Shown here one piece after another: positions 11,867-23,444 of a stretch of 64,000 bases of DNA. Source of the DNA: Lophius americanus (taxonomy: Eukaryota > Chordata > Actinopteri > Lophiiformes > Lophiidae); NCBI GenBank assembly GCA_037951165.1, contig JBBDHG010000015.1, positions 10,334,501 to 10,398,500 of the forward strand, written 5' to 3'. A program made the position numbers and the translations under genes. Every line of letters begins with the position of its first letter. The stretch's first letter is position 1. The notes below the pieces were generated by a model. It was given only the letters and a program-made list of their open reading frames with translations, ran no database searches and had not been told where the DNA came from.

Positions 11867-13594
11867 TAGTTGAGAACATAACCAACAAATAACCAATGGC
11901 TCAAGTTCAGGTTGTTTCTGGCTTCATGAAACTGAGCAAAATGAAACAGGTACAATAAGAGGAAAGAATTAAAAGTCACATTTAATCCAGCCGTAGAAGG
12001 GGTTTAGGATAATCTAACACCTACCTCGTCAACAAATCCCTCTCAACCTGTTCTGAAGTTGATGAATAGGATGACAGAGGGAACACAAACATGGCGGCAG
12101 CATGGACGCAGATGTCCATGCTGCTAGGAGGAACACATATAGAGAAATAAGGCTTGTGGAAATGTGACAATGATACCCCTCCATTTCCCTTTGAGGAACA
12201 GATGGATTCTTCTTTGTGACATCCAGGAAGGGTCCACAACACATTTGTTCTCTCTCTTCTCTCAACAGAACACCGCTAATCGATGTTTAATTTATCTTAG
12301 ACATGGCAACAATTTATCGTTAAGTGATCGCCTATTCTTATAGCAGAATGTGTGAGGACAATGTGAAAGAGGAAAATATCATGTTGCCTGTACCCGGCAT
12401 AACGCAGACAGATTATGTCCGGTTTTATGGAGGTAGGCTTAGAGCATCCTCATAAATCCTATTTCTTATCTGCTATATTACTTTTCCAATTTCAGATCAT
12501 TCCAGTGGTTAGACACTGTTTTCCAAAAAAAACAAAAACCTGCCGTTTGTCGAAAAGAGATCTGCACCCTCGACTGGTAGACATTAGATGCTAGAGAGCT
12601 ATTTTGGGGAATGTTGGTAATGTCGCTCTGGGTTTCGTTTTTAAGATAATTTGATGCCGTGTTTGTGTGCCTTAAAATGAAGATAAGGGATCAACGTAGC
12701 TTTAACAAAGATTTGAGAGATGTTATGATTACATGAAACTTTGGAAAGGCGGCAGAGGTGTTTAATGAATAATGAATGAAGATATAATGCTTGATGCTCT
12801 CAGTCCATGGTTGCCTCTCAGAGAATGAATGAATTTGAAATGAATTCTGTCTTCATAAATTCAATTGTGAAATCATACAAGGTACCAAGAATGAATGATT
12901 CTTAGCTTGATCATGGACCATAAATTCCCCCACACTTCCCAATCCTATATGAATTACCAATCAACCATGTAATGTGTCTAATTTCTAACTCCAGATTCAG
13001 ATGTGGCGCAGTCAAACCTGTTTCACATCTGTCTGTAGATTTGAAGGTAGTGCTGAAGACTAATAAAGGGTTAAATCACAGGGCTGGCACCAGGCAACTA
13101 CGGTGTTTGAAATCTTTTCAACACCTGACGTTGATAAGCTTGGACTAATAAAAAAGATTTCACTCTTATCGCACAAATTTCTGAGCAGCATAAAGCAGCA
13201 ATCAAACGTAAACACAGGCTCATTCATGTGAGAATCACTGACCCAACAATAAGTGAAATTCTGCTCTGCCTACTGAGTGACCGCCGCTCCAAAAGCAACC
13301 GATTATGTCACACTTGAAAGCTACACATGACGGTGGGGGTGGGGGTTAGGTTCGTCGGCAGCTCTAAAATGCCTGGAGGCTAGAATAAGAGCAGGAATGA
13401 TTTTATATTCTTGAGTGTCAGCCATTGGATTTACTGGGGATTTGATCCAGGTGTAGCCCACCACTCACCTACTGTGATCAGCCTTAGACCACACGCACCA
13501 AAGCCCATCCCTCAAAGCAGGTTCACACCCTTTTTTGCACCACAGACCGGTTGCATATTGATAAAAATATTTTGGACAAATGGGAAATTGGAGC

Positions 13595-13770
13595 CGCTGA
13601 TCAGCCATAACATTATAAGCCTAATATGGTGTGTGTAGACTTTTTGCTGCTAAGATCTCTCTATGATGCACTGTGGCACACCAGCATTACCTTTCAGTCT
13701 TTTGTTTTCTTCTGTGGGATTGGACCTCTTGGCCAGTTCACTACGCCATCACACTCTGATCCTAGTCAAA
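13595..13770 (-). mobile_element. Tc1-like transposon relic (family B), 3' end fragment
   Basis: Starts with TGATCAGCCATAACATTA, the terminal sequence of a widespread fish Tc1-like family, followed by CCTAATATGGTGTGTGTAG and a degraded transposase segment in minus orientation. A GTGGGATTGGACC motif (transposase N-terminal half) follows only about 80 bp later, so most of the interior is lost. Confidence 0.6.
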
Positions 13771-14043
13771 GTTCATCATTCTACATTTTTGTCCAATTTT
13801 TGTCAATCCTGATCATTATAATCAAATATTGTTTTATTTTACAGATTTTATTTTAGGATTTGGAATAGCACGCATTTTCCAGGATCTGCTAAACATTGGG
13901 AAAAATTGCAGCCAAAAATTTAAAAATGTAATAAAAATTAGAATTTTGTAGGCATGATTCTTCGATTTTTTATTTTTGTCATACTTACATTTTTTCCAAA
14001 CGCATATACACATCCATATCTTTACATAAGTACAAAAACCCAC

Positions 14044-14082
14044 ATATATATATATACACATATATATATGTATATATATATA
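14044..14082. repeat. (AT)n-rich microsatellite
   Basis: An interrupted TA/CATA dinucleotide run next to a poly-T tract (about 14098-14110). Confidence 0.9.
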
Positions 14083-16360
14083 CATACAAATTATTATTAT
14101 TTTTTTTCTTTATTGACCGAAAAGGTGTAGGCTTATTAAGCCAACCATTGACCTAGTAGCAGAGAGTGAAATGGCAAAATCCACCCCAAAATACACAACA
14201 TTTCTCAAATCTAATGCCAATTATATTGTCACTGCCTTAATTAAGAGAAGAATATTAAGTGAAAAGACAAAAATGCCCTTACTGAAGGCACAAGGGTTCA
14301 GTCTTCAGTCTTCTATCCTGCCTTTATTTTTTTCCTTCAATATTTATCCCTGTAATCAATTGTGAACTACAAGCGAAACGATAAACATTCTTTCAGGTTT
14401 GTTTTTTCTCTGAATCTTGTTGCAGTCTGATTATGTTGTAAGGCCCAATAGAAAATGCTTTGTGGTGCTATGTTCAGGGTCCACTGCTCTACAATGCCCT
14501 ACAGCGAAAATGTAAAACAAAAAGGATTGTAGGTCATTACGCCTTTTAATGAGAATGAATTTAGTCGCAAAAGGTCATTTTAAAATGGCATGCCTCAGGG
14601 CCAGCCCTGTGAAGCTGAATATGGAATTAGTAGCTATGGTAGATACATTCAACCTGTTCCAAGGGCAATGACTCTTTTGACATTTCAATAAAAGGGCATT
14701 AATTTGGCTGATCAATGACTTCCTCTAATAATGTCTGTGGCCTAGCAAGGATTAATATGTTGACCATCACCAAGACCCGATAATCCCACAACCTGGTTGT
14801 AATTCAACTGTTCATATTAAGCTAAGGTATATCATTGGGAGCCCGTTGGAACATTGACACCCACTATCTAAGATTAGACTAACATGCATGAAATTACAAA
14901 GGTTCAATAGTGACTGATGATTGATTTATAGATGAATGCCTTAATGTTTAAAAGCTAAATTGCCTTAATCATTATGCAAAGCAGAGATGAATGTATTATG
15001 TTAGATGTGTATGATAGTTGATCTACAGTGACTAGAAGGAAGTTCAGGAGTAATTGTAAAAGTTATAGAAGTGTTTCTATTAGGTGTATGTTCCCTTTGA
15101 AGGCTTGCTGATGTGAAGAGGGTCAATGTGGTATCTTCAAAGAAACAGAAGAGGAGAAATGTTCCACAGAATGTGTTTGTGAAGTGTGACATCTCACACA
15201 CTTTAGTGCCTCTGTACAGTGTACATTACATGAAATAAATATTTTCAAACAAGCTTGAAAGGGACAAGACTTTTATTTCATTAAGTTACTAGTGTAACAA
15301 GATACTGGACCACATGGAGGAAGTGAGCATCTTCCTGTCTCCGTTACACTGAATTACTCATTTTGTGGCTCAATGAACAAAGTACTGTGATGTTTTGTTT
15401 TTTTATCAACGCAGCAGTGATTAAATTCTGTTACCAGACAAAGACAGAGGTCTTTCAACCAAAGTATCTAGGATAGAAACTTGCAATAAGACAACACGAG
15501 GGAAGAGTAGCAGTATATAGATTGATTTATTTCATTTTTTGATGCATTGAGATTCATCAAAATCTACTTTATAATAAAATCATAGATCTTTGATCAGAAT
15601 TGAACCAATGCTAATGCATTCCCACCTCTAGCCCTGATCAAAGCCTGTGCAATATTTGTTTATTTTTGGAAATAGCATTTAAAAATTGATGTGCATTTAC
15701 AATTTGTCAATCTATTTTTAAATGATATATTTCAACTAGAAAAAGTACTCGGAGAGCACAAACCTCCGTTAAGGCACAAGCGTACCAAAGGTTAAGGAAA
15801 AATTCATGCAGATTTCTCCATTAATGTCAGAGTTATTGCCAGCCTCTAAATCTACCGTCAACTCCAACAAACTCTCTGGGTAACTCTCAAATACTCTTTG
15901 GCCAGTCGTCTCCTGCACCTTCCACTTCAGCGTATCTGTTCAGCTCACTGAGCCCCCAGCTCCACCCCCAAAGCAGCATCAAAGGAATAATTCACTTAAT
16001 TTTATTTGAAATTCTGAAAAACACAAAATTTAATTCAGTGGTTCCCAAACTGTAATTGTTCTCTATGTCAGTTGATCTTAAACTTAATATCCATGTTGTG
16101 TCCATGTCCTTGCCAAAACTTTTTTCCTCTATGTCTGTTCCCATAAACTCAACATCCATGGTTCATATCATCTCTAATGGAAGTTTGGTCACCAGTGAAA
16201 TAGTGTCCATTTTTCCAGTAACGCTACCAAGCCCACTACATAAAATAAAACACATTTTGTAGTTTTGATGAATGTTACTTATCCTTTATTGCAATCAAGT
16301 TACAGGTTTCAATCCTGACAGGGAGTAAAACAACACAATGACCAAAAACATATTCTCACC

Positions 16361-16400
16361 TTTTTTTTCTTTTTATCTTTTCTTTTCTTTTTTTTTTTTA
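16361..16400. repeat. Polypyrimidine (TTTTCT)n tract
   Basis: About 40 nt of almost pure T/C (TTTTTTTTCTTTTTATCTTT and onward). Confidence 0.8.
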
Positions 16401-16769
16401 CATTTGGCAACTTGAGGATCTCTGCTGAAATGGATAACGATATATAATACTTTATTTATGAAAAAATACATTATAAATTTCCACAACAACTGTGCAGATA
16501 TGTGATGTGTAAAATAGTGTTGCTGACCATTTCTAAGCTACTACAACTTAAATGCATTACTGCCGAGTAAATTAATGAACTGAAAAAAGTACTGCTTAGT
16601 AAGTTGTTTCTGTTTAACTCCATTTGGGTTTCCAAGTGGAAAAAATAAAATATATTTGTCAGACTTGCTTCCCCAGTCTAAAAACATACATCACTTGAGT
16701 AATGATGTAGTGATGTAGATGAAGTGATACTCGAGTGACAACATGAATGTGTGTCTTTCTACACGTCAG

Positions 16770-16835
16770 CTGTAATTAACGGGCGACCTGTCCGCGGTGT
16801 ACCCTGCTTCTCACTCAGCGTCACCTGGAGATCGT
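16770..16835 (+). repeat. Fragment of a common teleost dispersed repeat (family R)
   Basis: Contains GGGCGACCTGTCCGCGGTGT followed by ACCCTGCTTCTCACTCAGCGTC, matching the core of the same repeat at 49855-50160 and 51955-52140 (GGTGT-CCCTGC-TCT-GCCCA). Confidence 0.55.
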
Positions 16836-17694
16836 CTCGGGTCTTAGAAGAAAAACTGCAATTGAATCGGATCAACACCATACCTACTGTTAAGACTGCA
16901 GGCCTACTCTAAATCTGACGATTTTCACCACTGGTGTATTAAATGTGCTAAATAAGCTACAGCGAAGTAGAAGCTATTAGAATGTCCAGTCTGCATCATA
17001 CACTGCATGCTGTTCTGGCCATGGAAATTCATCAGATTCAAATTCACAGGAAACCTTATGAACTGGCTAGGCCTTCAGAATATCGAGTATTGGGTACAGC
17101 AAGCCTTCGAGTTTACACGATTATAGAGCCTGTACATAAATAGAATGGTGAAAAAGAAACTGAGTTTAAGCTTCAGCATACAAGTGCCACAAAACAAATA
17201 CAAGCTAGATTGAACAGATGGCATACAATAATATGTTAATTAGACCCAAGATGGCAGGGCTGCCTTTATGCTAAGGTCGGCTAACAACATCCGGGGCATT
17301 ATCAGTTCAGCAGAAAGTGGTGGAGTGTAGGTCAGGTGTCATTGTTAACGTTTGATTTTCTAGCCCAGCGCCAACATTGTTTAAGTAAACATTGTTTAAT
17401 GGTGTACATCTGTGCGCCCAATGCACGGTTGGAGTTAAAATGAAGTTGGGTGAGGTGCATTTCTGTGCATTGCTATCTTGATGAAGCATCAAGTATTTAA
17501 TATATACAAAAACTGGTCCAAACTCAATTATCCCACGGTTTTCCTGCTATTTAAAGGATGCATCGGCTGAGCTTACATAGACGGGCTGTGGCTGACGTGT
17601 GTATGGTCATGATGTACGGATTGTCTCCAACATCATCTTCACTAGATGAACACTTTCAATGAACCGTCAGCAACATGGTCATATTATTCTTTCC

Positions 17695-17960
17695 AGTCAT
17701 CAATTTTCTCTGCTTATCCAGGGTCGGGTGGGATGGCTACTGGTTAAGAAGGGATTTCCAGACACCTCCCTCCCAAGAAACACTCTCCAGCTCATCCTGG
17801 TGGATCCCGAGGTGTTCTTAGGCCAGTTAAGATACATGGTCCCTAAAGCGAGTTCTGGGTGTACCCCGAGGTCTCCTACCAGTTGTTCCTTTCATCTATC
17901 CATCCATTTGAATAGCAGAAGGAAATCAGACACCGGTACCATGGATTTCTGACTAGGCCC
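17695..17960 (-). mobile_element. LINE relic (family L, copy 1)
   Basis: On the minus strand it reads GGTAGGAGACCTCGGGGTAC, then CACCTCGGGATCCACCAGGA, a stretch for the Trp-Arg-Asp-Tyr and Gly-Ile-Pro motifs, and ends CCTGGATAAGCAGAGAA. This is the 3'-terminal coding segment and tail of a common fish non-LTR retrotransposon, degraded by stops and 5'-truncated. I cannot name the family with certainty (Rex/RTE-like). Confidence 0.65.
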
Positions 17961-18561
17961 TTGAGATAGTTCACTAGAGTTTTTTACCTTACGCATAAAT
18001 TACATTGGTATGACTGGCCTGTTTTGGATTGTGCAACAGCGCCGCAATGAAGACCGTTCTCTGAGATGCCTTCTTTGCTTACAATGAACCAAACAGTTAT
18101 AGAACAGTACCGCACCTTACATCCGTTGTAACTTCTAACGTAGCACGGAAATAAACTATTGTTAACCTTGACTTTAATGCACAGCACAAACCACATTTTC
18201 TTCATTTGGTTTAATTTTACAGCTTTACTCGTGCAAATATCATTCGTTCACCCATGCAAGTAACGCAACCTAAAATATGCAGCAATTATATAAAGGTTTC
18301 CTTCCAATACATCACTCTTATCAACCATGAACAAAGTTGAAAAAAAACTGCTTTATCGCAAAAAAATCAGTGGTGCATGAATTCAAATTATGATCTGGAG
18401 GCGGACACAGAGATCCCAACATAAAACATTAATAAATCTCAAAGCTGTTAGGCTTGCGCATCATTTGAATATCATAACGTGAAGGACACGCATACGTATA
18501 CTACACATGGCTTTGCAACAACTTTCTATATAATCACGCATGCAAAAATAATTTACGTTTG

Positions 18562-18895
18562 CTGGGCTCAGTCTCAGAGATAAGGTGCAGAGCTCAGATA
18601 TCTGGAGAGAGCCGCCTTTGCTTTGTGTTGAAAAGGAGTCAGTTGAGTTGGTTCAGGCATCTGATCAGGATGCCTCCCTTTGGTTTCTTTCGAGGCATGT
18701 CTGGGAAGAGGACCAAGGGTAGACCCAGATATTGCTGGAGGGACTATATAGCATTTTTGGCCTGGAAATGCCTTTGGTTCCCCCAAGACGAGCGGGAGTG
18801 TGTTGCCCGGTATAAGAACGTCTGGTATACCCTTCTTAGGCTTAGCCGCGACTCCATTCTAATATGCTGAATAAAATGGATGGATGGCTTTAGGG
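18562..18895 (+). mobile_element. LINE relic (family L, copy 2), longest surviving frame
   Basis: An open frame at 18559-18870 still encodes LSWFRHLIRMPP, GRPRYCWRDYIAFLAW and related motifs, the C-terminal end of the non-LTR retrotransposon polyprotein. The element ends in the typical ATAAAATGGATGGATGG tail near 18880-18893. It is 5'-truncated and non-functional. Confidence 0.7.
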
Positions 18896-19679
18896 GTCTT
18901 GTTGTGAGCTGAACACATAATGTCGTCTGGGGTTAATCACTCTCTGAAAGAAAGTATATAAAAACCAAAGTTATTTTGAGAAATCCTCCCTGATTTTTTA
19001 AATTTCCAGACTCTGCTTTGTTCAAACAAAACTCGGTACGCGCTGTTTTGTGTTGCATTAGTCAACAGAACCAAGAGGCAATGCCAGCAGCCAAACTGCT
19101 ACCAACAAAGGTTTCCACACAATACTATATTTAATACTTCCTGTTATTATAGTATTATTATACATTTATTCAATCTTGTATCCCTAAAATACTTCTTTTA
19201 CAGTGCCGCTTGCAGTGTATATGTACATTTAATTACACGCATTACAACAGTATTAACAAGGTGAATATGAGAACATGATATGACAGATTTAACAAAACTG
19301 GAAGATGGTTTTAAAATGCTTCACAAACAACATTTACAGAACATACAACTTCACTTGGTCGAAACAAGCTAAAATTCCCTTAATGCGAAAAACGGAACGA
19401 CACAAAGAAACAAATCCACAGGAATGCAAAATATATCAGGTATTAGATGGATTAGATATTTCCCCGCAAATGTTAGTAATTTTAGTGTTATCATTTTCTG
19501 TGGTTGTCTGGTATGCTTAGACGTCTCCTGTGACACAGGTATTTCCAAATGATTTAGAGAGAATTTACTTGAAAGCATCTTTCTAGTGTCAAACATTGAT
19601 GGAATTGGTGAAGCTAGTTCTAAAATTTCAGTGCCACTGACTGTGCATATCCGCCTTGTGATGTGCTTCCAGTGGTGGG

Positions 19680-19814
19680 TCAGGAGCAGAAGGTGGACTG
19701 CAGCTGCTTGAAGGCGGCTTGTCTTTGTTTTTTCTCCACTTCCTGTCTCTTGCGCTCTTCTTTTTCCTCTCGTATCTCTGCCTCAAACTTGCTGCCCTGA
19801 GATGCAGCCTGCAT
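19680..19814 (-). CDS. efhd1: efhd1 coding exon 4 (coiled-coil tail, stop)
   Basis: 44 codons plus TGA (19682-19680), encoding KFEAEIREEKEERKRQEVEK and ending QLQSTFCS. The acceptor is GTTAACAG. A minus-strand AATAAA at 19170-19165 is a possible polyadenylation signal (weak inference). Confidence 0.92.
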   Translation of the reverse strand: MQAASQGSKFEAEIREEKEERKRQEVEKKQRQAAFKQLQSTFCS

Positions 19815-22800
19815 CTGTTAACACACAAAGAGACAGTGTTCCTTCCCATCAAGGAAAATCCTCCTTAAATCCCTAGTAGCCCTGTATGAAAGCTTTCATA
19901 CCCGATTAACTTTAGCAGTTAACCTGCTTTAAAAGGTGCAGTGATTCAAATTTAGGTATATCTCTTTGAATAACTTGAATATAATATTCTTATCTACATT
20001 CAATGCAGTTGTTCGCAAAGAATTGTGGGATGCAGGAGATTTTATTAGAGTCGCCAAATTAACAGTATACTATTATTCTAGTTTTATAACTGTAGTACAA
20101 CTTTGAGCCACACGAGGGAGCACATTTCTAGCTCCACCATTTCTAGATCAGTGATTGTTTCACTGATGTGAACCCAATTATTAAGTTAAAATGCACATTC
20201 CTCACAAAGAAAGAAATATGAATATCTTTCAGGGAGCAACTTTTCACTTAGATTTAATGCATTTTCTCATCTATAAAGTTACCTTTTTGAAATGTATTAT
20301 TTTTTTACATTTCTATTTATTATTATTTTTTAAAGTTGATTTTTAAGAAAATGTTAAAATTCTGAGAATTTTATCACTATGAGGATGTTTTTGTAGCAGG
20401 AAGCTTTATGAATATAGTCCCAGATCAGTTACTCAGATCAACAATTTTCCAAAGGTCTATGGAGGTTTTCCTGCATCCTGACCCATTTCTCTAGGACATG
20501 ATGGGCTTAAGAGACCTGGCCATACGATCAGACATTAGTTCATACATCGAGCATGTTTAATGTTAGTCCTCACTCCTCTGCTGTTATGTTAGAACGTCCT
20601 TTACATTGTAATTAAAGGATACAAAGGATAATAAATATAAAAATTAAAACATAAAAATAGAAATATAGAAATGATCTATTGAGTACAAAGGCTATTAAAA
20701 CTGACAGACAAGAATACCTTGGCTTCAAAGAAGTCTTTGGCTCCCATCACACCCTCAGTGGAGACATTGATCTCAGAAAGCCTGGCCAGAGCCATCAAAC
20801 CGCTCTCTTCCTGCAGCTCTCCGGCCGCTGCTCTCCGGAAGATCAGCAGGAACTGCAAAAGAGTTCAAGCATATTTATTAAAGAATCTCCAAGTTTCCAT
20901 TGTGTGGTTGCAAATCGAATCACTATTGGAGATGAAATTAAGTGTTTTTACATTAAAGGCTCTGATTGTCCTCAATACAATGACCCAATTATTATGCAGT
21001 TTCTTCAAAAACTGCTTGGTGGCGCTACATGTGTATGGAAGTAAGTGGACCTTGACCTTTTCTGCATCTGCCTCTTTGTCTCTGCATTATGTGAGGAGAC
21101 CCCTATCTTATTGCAATTTTTCACTTCAAATCCTTCAATTTTAATCCTTGGCAGGGACCCATGACTAACAGATACTCATTAAACAGCTCAATTGATAGAG
21201 ATAAGTCGGCATTGGACAACGAAGATCATATGTCTGAGATGGCAGATCATTCTAAACAGGATTTGGTCATGAGCTCCATCCAGAAGTGGTTCCTAAAGGA
21301 GGTGATCTGGACAGACCCGCAAGGGGAGCAGGTTATGGCCTGGCAAGAGCTCGTGGAGGAGCATGTGAGTTACAAAGGATGAAAAAACACACCGACGTTT
21401 ATGACTTCATTGTGATGAGTTGTTGAGTATTTACTGCTACAGCCCTTCCACCACCCACAGGGTTTATGGCCTTCCCTAGTAGGTAGATTGTGAGTTTTAT
21501 TTCATGGCCATTAATTTAATGCTGAAGCGGATGATGAAGATCAATAAACAGGTTCCTTGACAAATATGAAATAAATTATAACATCATTAAAAGTCACACG
21601 ATGTTCCCACCTCTCTGAAGCTCAGCTTGCCATCAAAGTCTTCATCCACCTCTTTAATCATGTTTTTGAGGCCCAGGTGAGTCTGCGGGGCTCCCAGCTT
21701 CTCCATCATCAACTTCAGCTCCATCAGGTCGATGAAGCCATCTCTACCAGTGTCATACCTACAGACCATGACAACCACACAGTGTTTGGTCAGACTGGGC
21801 TGGAAGTGTGATGACAGCCCACACAGCACAGTAAACATGAACCATTGGAGCCGTGGCTCAGATGTTAGAGCGGTTTTCCATTTATCTGAAGGTTGGTGAT
21901 TCAATCCCCGGCCACTGCAGTCCACATGTAAAAGTGTCCTTGAGCAAAATACTGAACCCCAAGTTGCTCCCAATGGCTGTTCCATTGGTGCGTGAATGTT
22001 GTCGTGAATTGTTACCGTTCCTGATGAGCAGGTGGCGCCATCCATGGCAGCTTCTATCACCACTGAATGAATGTGTGTGTGAGTGGGTGAATTCTGACTC
22101 CTGTTGTAAAAGCGCTTTGAGTGGTCGAGCAGACTAGAAAAGCCTTATATTAGTACAGTCCATTACCATTACAGCCTGTCAAGGTAAAAAACAATGATTT
22201 TTCACTGTGGGTTTAGTGGGAGGTAAAATGTATAGGAGAGGCACCTAGTTTAACAAAATTATCGATGAAGTCCTTTTGGACTTTTCAAGACGCTTTCTAT
22301 TGATACAAAGCATCTCAGTTCAGTGATATCACCAGACAAGACACTGAATCTGTTTTTAATCACATCATGGTCAGTTTTTCTTCCTGTACTAATGTGTCTT
22401 TTAAGCATTACTCAGCAGAATTTTGCTTTTAAGAGTGTTTTTATTTTTAGGGCATTCAAAAAAAAGCAAATCAATAATGTGCTTTTTAATTTAGAAATCA
22501 TATTATTTTTTGGCATATGAATAAATCAATTAATTGATAGACATTATAAACCTTAAGGCCTTAACATAAACATACTTTATTTGTCATAGATTCAGAACAT
22601 TTATTTCACTGTTAATATGCAAAACTACAAAAAACAAATTACCAACCAACTATGGCATAGCCTCCATCTTATGATCACATTCTGGGCTAATAAAACTGTG
22701 GTCGGAGCAGAAAACACTCATTCTTTCCATGGCATTCCTTGTCCATAACTGCTCAACATCAGCACGATGGAAGGTTCTCCCTTTAATATCCTCTCCTCAC

Positions 22801-23386
22801 TAACAACTATGTGTCACAGTGACAGATTCAGTCCGACAGCTGTTATCACCTACTAGATAAGATAATGGCTGAACCCACAGAGGCTTATGTCTGATAGGAG
22901 TATTTATGGAAACTTTGCTTAGTAGCATGTGTGTGAATACAGGACGAGAATACTCTGCTCTTACCACAAACCCAGGAGTGCTTCAGAGGCTTTCCACCAT
23001 AATCACATCATCCTGACATATTTGCTCTATTTGTGCAGTGTTTCAGCAATTTTGCAATTGCAATATACAAAGAAATACTGCAGTACGTGTGGAGTATGTG
23101 ATGAAGTAAACCATGTCATGTATATTGAATGCTGCAACTGTCAAACAATTAATTCTGCTCTAGTTATTAAATGGGTTTTCACGGTTTATAATTTATTTGT
23201 GCAGAAGTCATACATGGCAGCCATCTCAGTCTCATCAGAATTACTTTTTTTATAAATAGTTATCGTTTTGTGTAAAAAATCCACACCTTACATGATATTT
23301 GTCCGCAATCTGCAGAGGTGCAGCTTTACTGTATTTCAGCTAAACTATATTTCAAATGTACTTTCTATTTCTTACTTTTCCATTCA

Positions 23387-23444
<58 letters not shown>

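Larger units (their letters stand above)
11873..19160. other. Intergenic DNA between convergent kcnj13 and efhd1
   Basis: About 7.3 kb with no gene I can support. It holds a Tc1-family relic (13595-13770), an (AT)n run (14044-14082), a polypyrimidine tract (16361-16400), a teleost dispersed-repeat fragment (16770-16835) and two LINE relics (17695-17960 and 18562-18895). The rest is AT-rich and unremarkable. Confidence 0.6.

Noticed and set aside
21847..21920. tRNA gene
   Set aside because: Boxes A and B are recognisable but the 3' half does not continue as a tRNA; the body is that of a dispersed repeat.
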